Source of the DNA: Paraburkholderia sp. CNPSo 3272
Lineage (GTDB): Bacteria > Pseudomonadota > Gammaproteobacteria > Burkholderiales > Burkholderiaceae
NCBI RefSeq assembly: GCF_024206495.1
Contig: NZ_JAMBPQ010000004.1
Coordinates: forward strand, 62,001-126,000
Direction: 5' to 3'
DNA length: 64,000 bases
Part shown: positions 13,494 to 20,726 of the stretch, piece after piece
Layout: each line of letters starts with the position of its first letter
Position numbering within the stretch: the stretch's first letter is position 1
Program-made: the position numbers and the translations under genes
Notes under the pieces: model-generated
What the model was told of the DNA's origin: nothing
Database searches by the model: none
Seen by the model: the letters and a program-made list of their open reading frames with translations, nothing else

Positions 13494-13916
13494 ATGCGGC
13501 TTGTCACTGTCGTTCTGATCATCCTGCTCGTGCTGATCCAGTATCCGCTCTGGTGGGGCCATGGTGGTTGGCTGCGTGTCCACGAACTGCAGCAGCAACT
13601 CGCGCAGCAGCAAAAGCAGAACGACGACGAGAAACTGCGCAACGAACGCATAGCGGGCGAAGTGCAGGATCTGCAGAACGGCACGGCTGCCGTCGAGGAG
13701 CGTGCTCGGTATGAGATGGGCATGGTGAAGGACAGCGAGGTGTTCGTGCAGTTCGTCTCGCCGAACCAGACGCCGCCGGTCACGCCGAGCGGTTCGTCGA
13801 ACACCTCGACGCGCGGCGAGATGTCGGCGGCGCCGGTCAGGGTGGTGCCGAACCCCGTTTCGCGTGTGCCCGAGAAGAAGCACGGGCATGGGAAGGAAGC
13901 GAAGAAGGCGGGTTAA
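13494..13916 (+). CDS. ftsB: Cell division protein FtsB
   Basis: Bitopic inner-membrane divisome protein that forms the FtsQ-FtsL-FtsB complex and controls activation of septal peptidoglycan synthesis. The 140-residue protein starts MRLVTVVLIILLVLIQYPLWW: a short N-tail and a membrane helix at about residues 2-20, then a Gln-rich coiled coil (about 28-65) with ARYEMGMVKDSEVFVQF, the conserved FtsB end region. The remaining roughly 45 residues form a Pro/Ser/Lys-rich tail (ending GHGKEAKKAG) that E. coli FtsB (about 103 residues) lacks. The position after eno is the usual one in proteobacteria. It is the last gene before a strong terminator. Confidence 0.95.
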   Translation: MRLVTVVLIILLVLIQYPLWWGHGGWLRVHELQQQLAQQQKQNDDEKLRNERIAGEVQDLQNGTAAVEERARYEMGMVKDSEVFVQFVSPNQTPPVTPSGSSNTSTRGEMSAAPVRVVPNPVSRVPEKKHGHGKEAKKAG

Positions 13917-13950
13917 GTGCGCCGCTTGCGCTGAGCAGGCAGGCAAACAA

Positions 13951-13982
13951 AAGGCGCGGCATTGTGAGCCGCGCCTTTTTTC
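13951..13982 (+). terminator. Rho-independent terminator after ftsB
   Basis: AAGGCGCGGC (13951-13960) pairs with GCCGCGCCTT (13968-13977) around a 7-nt loop and runs into a T tract (13976-13982). It ends the eno-ftsB transcript; A residues on the left side may let it serve the opposing minus-strand lipoprotein gene too. Confidence 0.88.
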
Positions 13983-14014
13983 GTTCTGAGCGTTCAGATC
14001 GCGAAGCCGCGCGG

Positions 14015-14428
14015 TCACCAGCCCCAGCCTGGATAGCCGTAGCCGATCCCCGTACCCCAGCCGTGCCCCCAACCGCCGCTGTAATAGCTGCCGTAGACGG
14101 TGACCGGCGGCGCATACGCGCGCGACCAGGCTTGTGCGGCAGCTTCCGCGGCCATGGCGTTGTCCTGTTCAGCGAGCGCCTGACGGTCGATCGCGTCGTA
14201 GCGCGCTTTCTCGTCGGGCGTGAGCACGGGCGCGGCGGCCGGGATGCCCGACTGCGCCGGGGGCAGCCGGCTGTAGATCGGCGACGGGCCCGGCGGGTCC
14301 ATCATGCAGCCGCTCGTCGACGCAACGGTCGCGCCGAGCGTCGTGAGTAAGAGCAACGCGCTCACGCGCGGCATGCGCTCGCGTAATGGATGTGCGAAGG
14401 GAAGTACGAAGCGTTTGTTCTTGATCAT
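14015..14428 (-). CDS. Putative lipoprotein with Gly/Trp/Tyr-rich C-terminus
   Basis: A 137-residue exported protein of unknown function. I chose the ATG at 14428 because GGAGAG lies 4 nt before it; the longer starts lack this. A basic N-tail (MIKNKRF) and a hydrophobic stretch (about residues 21-38) lead to STSGC, a weak lipobox, so it is probably a lipoprotein, with plain secretion as the alternative. The middle is charged and Ala-rich (LTPDEKARYDAIDRQALAEQ), and the last 25 residues are almost only Gly, Tyr, Trp, Ser and Thr, ending GYPGWGW. Such a tail suggests a surface or cell-wall-associated protein, which is inference. It follows hslO on the minus strand with a 176-bp gap and faces the ftsB terminator. 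Confidence 0.75.
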   Translation of the reverse strand: MIKNKRFVLPFAHPLRERMPRVSALLLLTTLGATVASTSGCMMDPPGPSPIYSRLPPAQSGIPAAAPVLTPDEKARYDAIDRQALAEQDNAMAAEAAAQAWSRAYAPPVTVYGSYYSGGWGHGWGTGIGYGYPGWGW

Positions 14429-14604
14429 GCTTCTCTCCATCTGTCGGACGCCTAAGCAATTTGCGATGAAGGCAACCCCGCAATTCAACGGTTCCCGGTC
14501 CTGCCTACGTGCCGCTGCGCAGCGCGGCGACGCAACCCGCGTTGCGCCGCATCGGTGTTATCGCCTCAATGTGCCTTCGTGCGCCCGGTTTACTTCTGTT
14601 TGCC

Positions 14605-15567
14605 TCAGTGGCGACGCTCCGCAGCGGGGCTCACGCTTTCTGAGAGCCCAGTCACGGCAAAAAGTTGCGCGACATCCACAGGGTCGAACTCATAGCGCTG
14701 ATTGCAGTAATCGCAATGTATTTCGACATGACCGCGTTCCTCGATCACGCCGTCGACTTCCTCGCGGCCCAGCATCTTGAGCATCGCGCCCACCTTCTCG
14801 CGCGAGCACGAACACTGGAAGCGCGGCGCCAGCGGCTCGAAGTGACGCACGTTCTCCTGCCAGAAGAGGCGGCGGAACAACGTCTCGCCATCTTCCTTGA
14901 GCATTTCGTCGCGCGTGAGCGTACCGCCGAGCGTGCAGACGCGCTCCCACGTATCGAGGTCGTGCTCGCCCTGGTGCGGCACGATCCCGCCGTCGCCCGG
15001 CAGCTTCTGGAGCAGCATGCCGACCGCGCGGTCGTCGTTGGCGGCGAGCCACAGGCGCGAGTCGAGCTGTTCCGAGTGATGCATGTAATGCTCGAGCACG
15101 GCGGCGATCGACTTGAGCGGGCCGTCCTCGCCGTTCAGCGGCACGATGCCCTGATAGGGCTGCTGGCCCGGCTGCTTTTTCGCGGGGTCGAGCGTGATCA
15201 CGCAGCGGCCCTGGCCGTCCGGATTCACGAGGTCGGCGAACGTGAGTTCTTCGCCGAGCGGCAGGGCGTTTTCGCCCGTGAAGTCTTCTCCGAGGCGCGC
15301 GGTCGCACGCATCGTCAGATCCGAGCCGCACTGCACGACCAGCATCTTCACGGGGCCGTCGCCGAAGATCTGCATGATCAGCGTGCCGTCGAACTTGAGA
15401 TTCGCCGAGAGCAGCGCGCACGCTGCCATCATCTCGCCGAGCACGGTGCGCACGGGCGTCGGATACTGGCGGCGCTTGAGCACTTCCTGCCACGTGTTGT
15501 TCAGCGAGACGATCTCGCCGCGCACCGGCGCGGCGCTGAACATGAATTTTTGCAACTGGTCGTTCAC
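14605..15567 (-). CDS. hslO: Redox-regulated chaperone Hsp33
   Basis: Hsp33 is a cytoplasmic holdase switched on by oxidation, protecting unfolding proteins under oxidative and heat stress. I use the GTG at 15567 (VNDQLQKFMFSAAPVRGEI) because GAAGGAAA lies about 7 nt before it; this gives 320 residues. The C-terminal zinc-redox switch is intact: Cys252 and Cys254 (CSC), Cys285 and Cys288 (CDYC), the CxC...CxxC arrangement whose oxidation releases zinc. The N-terminal domain keeps LMQIFGDGPVKMLVVQC. The gene is 66 bp downstream of the gamma-carbonic-anhydrase gene on the same strand, probably one transcript. Confidence 0.96.
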   Translation of the reverse strand: MNDQLQKFMFSAAPVRGEIVSLNNTWQEVLKRRQYPTPVRTVLGEMMAACALLSANLKFDGTLIMQIFGDGPVKMLVVQCGSDLTMRATARLGEDFTGENALPLGEELTFADLVNPDGQGRCVITLDPAKKQPGQQPYQGIVPLNGEDGPLKSIAAVLEHYMHHSEQLDSRLWLAANDDRAVGMLLQKLPGDGGIVPHQGEHDLDTWERVCTLGGTLTRDEMLKEDGETLFRRLFWQENVRHFEPLAPRFQCSCSREKVGAMLKMLGREEVDGVIEERGHVEIHCDYCNQRYEFDPVDVAQLFAVTGLSESVSPAAERRH

Positions 15568-15633
15568 AATCTTTTCCTTCGTTTCAATCGGGGCGGCGCG
15601 GCCCGCGCCGCACACGGCAAGAGCGTGTCGCTC

Positions 15634-16158
15634 TCAGCCGATGCGCACGAGCTGCGCCTTGAAATATTCGCGGCGCTGCGCGTAGACATCCGCGTTGCGC
15701 TTGAGGCCGGCGATGTCGGCCTCGGTCAGTTCGCGCACGACTTTGGCCGGCGCGCCGAGGATCAGCGAGTTGTCCGGGAACACCTTGCCTTCAGTGACCA
15801 CCGCACCCGCGCCAACCAGACAGTTGCGGCCGATTACCGCGCCATTCAAGACCACGGCCTGAATGCCGATCAGCGCGCCTTCCTTCACGGTACAGCCGTG
15901 CAGCATGGCCTGATGGCCCACGGTCACGTTCGCTTCGAGCGTGAGCGGGTAGCCGGGGTCCGTGTGGAGCACCGCGCCTTCCTGAACGTTGCTGCGCGCG
16001 CCGACGGTGATCGGCTCGTTGTCGCCGCGCAGCGTCGCGCCGAACCAGACGCTCGAGTCTTCGGCCAGTTCGACCTTGCCGATGACAGTCGCGTTGTCCG
16101 CGACGAACACGCTTTCGTGAATGGTCGGTGCGGCAACGCCTAGCTTGTAGATGGCCAC
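15634..16158 (-). CDS. Gamma carbonic anhydrase family protein (YrdA-like)
   Basis: A 174-residue left-handed beta-helix protein of the gamma-carbonic-anhydrase/YrdA/PaaY group; the family forms trimers with metal at the subunit interface. The hexapeptide repeats run through nearly the whole length, and the three metal-ligand histidines are placed as in the family: His65 (VLHTDPG), His82 (VGHQAML) and His87 (LHGCTV). I set the start at the GTG of 16158 (MAIYKLG) because GGAGA precedes it; the open frame extends far upstream but without family-like sequence. Catalytic activity is unproven for most members. It precedes hslO in the same orientation and diverges from the DUF455 gene across 186 bp. 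Confidence 0.9.
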   Translation of the reverse strand: MAIYKLGVAAPTIHESVFVADNATVIGKVELAEDSSVWFGATLRGDNEPITVGARSNVQEGAVLHTDPGYPLTLEANVTVGHQAMLHGCTVKEGALIGIQAVVLNGAVIGRNCLVGAGAVVTEGKVFPDNSLILGAPAKVVRELTEADIAGLKRNADVYAQRREYFKAQLVRIG

Positions 16159-16344
16159 GGTGTTGAGTCTCCAATGTCTTTCGGGGCTGCTGCCGGTCTG
16201 CGGGCGGCGCAACGGCTGCGCACGACGCGAGGCAGGTGAATCGCGTATTGTAAACGGTTGCGTGCGCGGTCCGCTTGGTGGCTTTACGGGCGCGCCTGCG
16301 CCACAGTTTCTTCTTCCGTTTTTTAGGTCCTGTTTCTTTTGCCG

Positions 16345-17265
16345 ATGAATTCCGCTTTGTCCGCCGCCAGCGCAAGCGCTGACGTCCCGGCATCCACAGA
16401 AGGCGAGCCGGCCAGCTGGCGCCTCGCCGCGCTCGCCGCGCTGCGCGAACGCGACCCCGTCGCCAAGGCCGATGCGGTGCGAGCGCTGCACGCACAGAGC
16501 CAGGCTCAGGCCGCTGCGCCGCGCTGGGAGCCGCAGCGCGTCATCTCGACGCCGACCGGCTTGCCTGGCCGCCCCGCCGAGCCGCCGCTCGTCGAGCCGC
16601 GCGAACTGCAGCGCCGCAGCATGAGCACGCCTCAGGGCCGCGTCGTGCTGCTGCACGCGCTGGCCCACATCGAATTCAATGCGATCAATCTCGCGCTCGA
16701 CGCGGTCTGGCGCTTCCCCGCCATGCCCGAGGCGTTCTATGCCGACTGGCTGAAGGTCGCAGCAGAAGAGGCGTATCACTTCTCGCTGCTGCGCGCGCGG
16801 CTCGCCGACTATGGTCACGCATACGGCGACTTCCCCGCGCACAACGGCCTGTGGGAGATGTGCGAGCGTACCGGCACCGACGTGCTCGCGCGCATGGCGC
16901 TGGTGCCGCGCGTGCTGGAGGCGCGCGGACTCGACGCCTCGCCGCCTATTCGCGCGCGCCTGAAGCAGGCTGGCGACGACGAATCGGCCGCGATCCTCGA
17001 CATCATCCTGCGCGACGAAGTGGGGCACGTGCGCATCGGCAACCACTGGTTCCGCCGCTTGTGCGAGGCCCGCGCTCTCGACCCGCACGCGGCATGGCTC
17101 GCGCTCGCGCAGCAGTATCACGCGCCGCGCATGCGCGGACCGTTCAACTTCGAAGCGCGCCGCTCGGCGGGTTTTGACGAAGCCGAACTGGACACGCTGG
17201 CGGCCCAGGACGCCGCGGAACAGACCGCCTCGAAGCAGTCAACAGGGCGTCAGTCCCACGAATGA
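16345..17265 (+). CDS. DUF455 ferritin-like domain protein
   Basis: A 306-residue member of the DUF455 family, predicted to adopt a ferritin-like four-helix bundle that can bind a di-metal centre. Candidate metal-ligand motifs are visible: HIEFNAI (His108, Glu110), EEAYHFSLL (about 133-141) and DEVGHVRIG (about 226-234), the spaced Glu/His pattern of ferritin-like proteins. No signal peptide. I use the ATG at 16345; a TTG 6 bp earlier is also possible, and neither has a strong ribosome site. The function of the family is not known; some relatives are annotated as tRNA-hydroxylase-like. It lies 61 bp before the alpha/beta hydrolase gene. Confidence 0.88.
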   Translation: MNSALSAASASADVPASTEGEPASWRLAALAALRERDPVAKADAVRALHAQSQAQAAAPRWEPQRVISTPTGLPGRPAEPPLVEPRELQRRSMSTPQGRVVLLHALAHIEFNAINLALDAVWRFPAMPEAFYADWLKVAAEEAYHFSLLRARLADYGHAYGDFPAHNGLWEMCERTGTDVLARMALVPRVLEARGLDASPPIRARLKQAGDDESAAILDIILRDEVGHVRIGNHWFRRLCEARALDPHAAWLALAQQYHAPRMRGPFNFEARRSAGFDEAELDTLAAQDAAEQTASKQSTGRQSHE

Positions 17266-17326
17266 CGAACGGCAAACGCCCGGCGGCTATATAATCGAAC
17301 GACCATTCTTTTTTGCGGCAGCGCAG

Positions 17327-18220
17327 ATGAATCAATCCCGGTCCGAATTCGTCAACGTCAATGGCATCCGGCTGCACGTGCGCCGCTGGGGCGCCGAGAG
17401 CGCGCCCGTGCTGTTCATGCTGCACGGCTGGATGGACGTGGCGGCGTCGTTCCAGTTCGTCGTCGATGCGCTCGATGCACGCGGCGGTGACTGGCAGGTC
17501 ATCGCTCCCGACCTGCGCGGCTTCGGCCTCTCCGACTGGCCCGTTGCGCAAGGACAGGGCAGCAACTACTGGTTCCCCGACTACCTCGCCGATCTCGACG
17601 CGCTGCTCGCCCATTACGCGCCCGAGGGGCAGGTGGACCTCGTGGGGCACAGTCTGGGCGCGAACATCGTGTGTCTCTATGCGGGCGTGCGGCCCGAGCG
17701 TGTGCGCCGCGTGGTCGACCTGGAGGGTTTCGGCCTGCCGGCGCCGTCACCGGGACAGGCGCCGCGCCGCATGCGCGAGTGGCTGGACGAAGTGCGCACG
17801 CCGCCGCAACTGCGCACGTATGCGTCCCTCGACGAGGTGGCCGCGCGGCTCGTGAAGACCAATCCGCGTCTGATCGCGCCGCGCGCGCGTTTTCTCGCGC
17901 AACACTGGTCGAAACCGGACGGCGAGGGCGCCTATGTGCTGCTCGGCGATCCGGCGCACAAAATGCGCGGTCCGCTGCTGTACCAGCTCGACGAGGTCAT
18001 GGCGATCTGGTCGCAGGTGAGCGCGAGGGTCCTGCACGTCGAAGCGGCCGGCTCCGAAACGCTCGCGCGGCTCGCGGGAGCGGTTCCCATCGACGAATTC
18101 AAGAAGCGTTTTGAGGCGTTTCCCGACTGGCGCGAACGGATCGTCGACGGGGCGGGGCACATGGTGCACCACGATCAGCCGGAAGAGGTCGCGCGCCTGA
18201 TCGAGGCGTTCTGCGCCTGA
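17327..18220 (+). CDS. Alpha/beta-fold hydrolase
   Basis: A 297-residue alpha/beta hydrolase, unrelated in detail to the one at 8376. It begins MNQSRSEFVNVNGIRLHVRRWG, keeps the oxyanion-hole motif MLHGWMD (about 31-37), the nucleophile elbow VGHSLGAN with Ser109, and the catalytic histidine in GAGHMVHHDQP near residue 283. This resembles epoxide-hydrolase/haloalkane-dehalogenase-like and serine-hydrolase-like proteins; the substrate cannot be read from the sequence. TATAAT occurs at 17290-17295, but no good -35 was found. The ATG at 17327 is chosen because the fold begins there; the longer frame from 17174 runs inside the DUF455 gene. Confidence 0.9.
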   Translation: MNQSRSEFVNVNGIRLHVRRWGAESAPVLFMLHGWMDVAASFQFVVDALDARGGDWQVIAPDLRGFGLSDWPVAQGQGSNYWFPDYLADLDALLAHYAPEGQVDLVGHSLGANIVCLYAGVRPERVRRVVDLEGFGLPAPSPGQAPRRMREWLDEVRTPPQLRTYASLDEVAARLVKTNPRLIAPRARFLAQHWSKPDGEGAYVLLGDPAHKMRGPLLYQLDEVMAIWSQVSARVLHVEAAGSETLARLAGAVPIDEFKKRFEAFPDWRERIVDGAGHMVHHDQPEEVARLIEAFCA

Positions 18221-18329
18221 GCGCAAAGGCACAGGAAGCGCGGATTCGGGAGGCGGCTACGCTTGGGGCGCCCCCCGACGACTTCACCGCGTTGCAGTAA
18301 AATGGACGTTCATCCTTTTCCCGCATCCA

Positions 18330-19160
18330 ATGAACGCCGATCTCCACTGTCACTCCACTGTCTCCGACGGGCAACTGGCCCCCGCTGCGGTCGCGCAGCT
18401 GGCGAAAGCGGGTGGCGTGGGCTTGTGGGCGCTCACCGATCATGACGTGCTCGGGGGCCAGCGCGAAGCGCGCGAGGCGGCCGAGGCGCTCGGCATGCGC
18501 TATTTGAGCGGCGTCGAGATTTCGGTCACCTGGGCGTCGCGCACGGTGCACATCGTCGGTTTGCATGTGGACCCGGAGTGCGCCGCGCTAGTCGACGGAC
18601 TCGCGCGGACGCGTGACGGCCGCGCGGCGCGCGCCGAAGCCATTGGCGAGCGGCTCGGCGAACTCGGTATTCCCGACGCGTACGAAGGCGCGTTCCAGTA
18701 CGTCTCGAATCCCGACCTGGTCTCGCGGACCCACTTCGCGCGCTTTCTCGTGGAAAGCGGCCGTGCGCAGAACACCCAGGACGCGTTTTCGCGCTGGCTC
18801 GGCGAAGGCAAGCCCGGTTACATCGCGCACCGCTGGGCCAGGCTCGCCGACGCCGTGGCGTGGATCAAGGCGGCGGGCGGCGAGGCGATCATCGCGCATC
18901 CGGGCCGCTACGCTTACACCCAACTCGAATTCGACACGCTTTTCGGCGAATTCATCGATCTGGGCGGCAAGGCCATCGAAGTCGTCACCGGCAGCCATAC
19001 GCCCGACCAGTACGCCGAGTATGCAGCCGTGGCGAGGCGCTTCGGCTTCGAGGCGTCGCGCGGTTCGGACTTCCATGCGCCCGGGCCCGACGTGATCAAG
19101 CCGGGCACGCTGCCGCCTTTGCCTTCCGATCTCAAGCCTGTCTGGGAGCGATGGCTGTAG
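18330..19160 (+). CDS. rnm: PHP-domain phosphoesterase (RNase AM / YciV type)
   Basis: A 276-residue PHP-domain metal enzyme. E. coli Rnm (YciV, also called RNase AM or TrpH) removes 3'-phosphate from adenosine 3',5'-bisphosphate and trims the 5' ends of rRNAs. The metal-binding motifs are at the N-terminus: ADLHCHSTVSDG (residues 3-14) and ALTDHDVLGG (about 34-43), with further ligands in VEISVTW, AHRWARL, IIAHPGRY and GSDFHAPG. Length and order match the family. In E. coli the gene is followed by yciO, and here too yciO comes next, which supports the assignment. An imperfect GC stem (19160-19180) overlaps its stop but has no T tract. Confidence 0.92.
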   Translation: MNADLHCHSTVSDGQLAPAAVAQLAKAGGVGLWALTDHDVLGGQREAREAAEALGMRYLSGVEISVTWASRTVHIVGLHVDPECAALVDGLARTRDGRAARAEAIGERLGELGIPDAYEGAFQYVSNPDLVSRTHFARFLVESGRAQNTQDAFSRWLGEGKPGYIAHRWARLADAVAWIKAAGGEAIIAHPGRYAYTQLEFDTLFGEFIDLGGKAIEVVTGSHTPDQYAEYAAVARRFGFEASRGSDFHAPGPDVIKPGTLPPLPSDLKPVWERWL

Positions 19161-19285
19161 GCCGCGCACGGCGCGCGGCCCACTGATCCCGCCTGTTTGC
19201 TGCAAGGCGTTCTGCGCCGGTCAAACCAGCTTTGTCGTCGCTTTGTGGTAACTACGTGCAGTCGCCTGCCGTGTTCGCGCACCGT

Positions 19286-19333
19286 CCCGCTGTTTTCATC
19301 GCCCGCTGTCCCCATCGCCCGCTGTTCCCATCG
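19286..19333 (+). repeat. Three tandem 16-bp repeats upstream of yciO
   Basis: Three direct copies of a 16-bp unit, consensus CCCGCTGTYYYCATCG, at 19286-19301, 19302-19317 and 19318-19333, differing only in the pyrimidines at positions 9-11. The array ends 23 bp before the yciO ATG, in non-coding sequence. Confidence 0.9.
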
Positions 19334-19356
19334 CCATTCGTCAGCTGATTACTGCC

Positions 19357-19995
19357 ATGTCCCAGTTCTTTCGGCTTCACCCAGAAAACCCGCAGCCGCG
19401 TCTCGTCAAGCAGGCGGTGGAGATCATCCGTGACGGCGGTGTGATCGCATTGCCGACCGATTCGAGCTACGCGCTCGCCGCCCGCATCGACGACAAGCAC
19501 GCCGCCGAGCGCCTGCGCCGCATCCGCGGGCTCGACGAAAAGGCGCTGCTTTCGCTGATGGTGCGGGACCTGTCCGAACTCGCGAACTTCGCCATGGTGG
19601 ACAATCGCCAATACCGGCTCATCAAGTCGGTGACGCCGGGGCCGTATGTGTTCGTGCTGGTGGCGACGAAGGAAGTGCCGCGGCGCCTCTCGCATCCGTC
19701 GCGCAAGACGATCGGCTTGCGCGTGCCCGGGCATCCGATTCCGCTGGCGATCCTCGAAGAACTGGGCGAGCCGCTGCTTGCCACCACGCTGATCCTGCCG
19801 CCCGACACCGAGCCGCTCAACGACCCCGAGGAGATCCGCGAGCGCCTCGAGAAACAGCTCGATCTCGTGATCGACGGCGGGGCGTGCCCGTGCGAGCCGT
19901 CCACCGTGATCGATCTCACGGGCGAGGAACCGGTGCTCGTGCGCCCGGGGCGGGGGTCGTTGGCGCCGTTCGGCATCGAAGAAGAAGAGGCGTGA
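19357..19995 (+). CDS. yciO: YciO/YrdC/Sua5 family protein
   Basis: A 212-residue protein of the Sua5/YciO/YrdC superfamily, which includes L-threonylcarbamoyladenylate synthases that feed the t6A tRNA modification. The YciO subgroup itself has weak or unclear synthase activity, so I keep the YciO name rather than TsaC. Visible family features are the start MSQFFRLHPENPQPRLV, GGVIALPTDSSYAL (about 28-41), the basic RLRRIRGLDEKALLSLMV (about 50-67), KSVTPGPYVFVL and PSTVIDLTGEEPVLVRPGRG near the end. The neighbours rnm and an M50 protease are as in other proteobacteria. Three 16-bp repeats sit just upstream. Confidence 0.92.
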   Translation: MSQFFRLHPENPQPRLVKQAVEIIRDGGVIALPTDSSYALAARIDDKHAAERLRRIRGLDEKALLSLMVRDLSELANFAMVDNRQYRLIKSVTPGPYVFVLVATKEVPRRLSHPSRKTIGLRVPGHPIPLAILEELGEPLLATTLILPPDTEPLNDPEEIRERLEKQLDLVIDGGACPCEPSTVIDLTGEEPVLVRPGRGSLAPFGIEEEEA

Positions 19996-20056
19996 TGACA
20001 CTTGCGCGGCGTGAACCCGGACAGAGCACCTTGACGCATTGATACAATAGCCCGCC

Positions 20057-20722
20057 ATGGAAGCCAATCTGATTCAGACGATCGTCGTCTACGCCTTGCC
20101 GGTGATCTTCGCGATCACGCTGCACGAGGCCGCGCACGGTTACGTCGCGCGCATGCTCGGCGACAACACCGCTTATGTGCTCGGCCGCGTTTCGTTCAAC
20201 CCGATGCGCCACATCGACCCGATCGGCACGATCGCCATGCCGCTCGTGCTGTATTTCCTGACGAACGGCGCGTTCGTGTTCGGCTACGCGAAGCCGGTGC
20301 CGATCGCCTTCAGCAATCTGCGCAATCCGCGCTGGGGCACGCTGTGGGTCGCTGCGGCCGGGCCGCTGTGCAACTTCGTGCAGGCCATCATATGGGGCGT
20401 GTTCGGCGTGGGACTCGCGGTGCTCGGCGTGGACGAGCCGTTCTTCACGCGCATGGCCGCCGCCGGCGTGGGCGTGAATCTAGTGCTCGGCGTGCTGAAC
20501 CTCTTTCCGCTGCCGCCGCTCGACGGCGGCCGCGTGCTCGGGGCGCTCCTGCCCACGCGCGCGAGCATTGCGCTCGCCCGTATCGAACCCTATGGTTTCA
20601 TCATCGTGATGGGGTTGCTCGTGAGTGGCATCTTCACGCGATTCTGGCTGCGCCCGCTCGTCAGTTTAGGTTACGACGCGGTCACGGCCATCCTTACCCC
20701 TCTTGTGTCGCTCTTTTCATAA
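20057..20722 (+). CDS. Site-2 protease family (peptidase M50) membrane protein
   Basis: A 221-residue polytopic membrane metalloprotease of the M50 family. The zinc motif HEAAHG (HExxH at 23-27) lies in the first hydrophobic segment, and the second motif NLFPLPPLDGGRV, which supplies the Asp ligand, is in the third. Four to five hydrophobic segments are visible and no PDZ domain, so this is the short site-2-protease type. Substrates are unknown. TACAAT at 20043-20048 may be a -10 box. The stop is only 4 bp before trpS, so the two genes are surely co-transcribed; the yciO-M50-trpS order recurs in proteobacteria. Confidence 0.92.
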   Translation: MEANLIQTIVVYALPVIFAITLHEAAHGYVARMLGDNTAYVLGRVSFNPMRHIDPIGTIAMPLVLYFLTNGAFVFGYAKPVPIAFSNLRNPRWGTLWVAAAGPLCNFVQAIIWGVFGVGLAVLGVDEPFFTRMAAAGVGVNLVLGVLNLFPLPPLDGGRVLGALLPTRASIALARIEPYGFIIVMGLLVSGIFTRFWLRPLVSLGYDAVTAILTPLVSLFS

Positions 20723-20726
20723 CATC

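Noticed and set aside
20031..20048. TTGACG and TACAAT before the M50 gene as a promoter
   Set aside because: Only 6 bp apart, impossible as a -35/-10 pair; the TACAAT alone may still be used.
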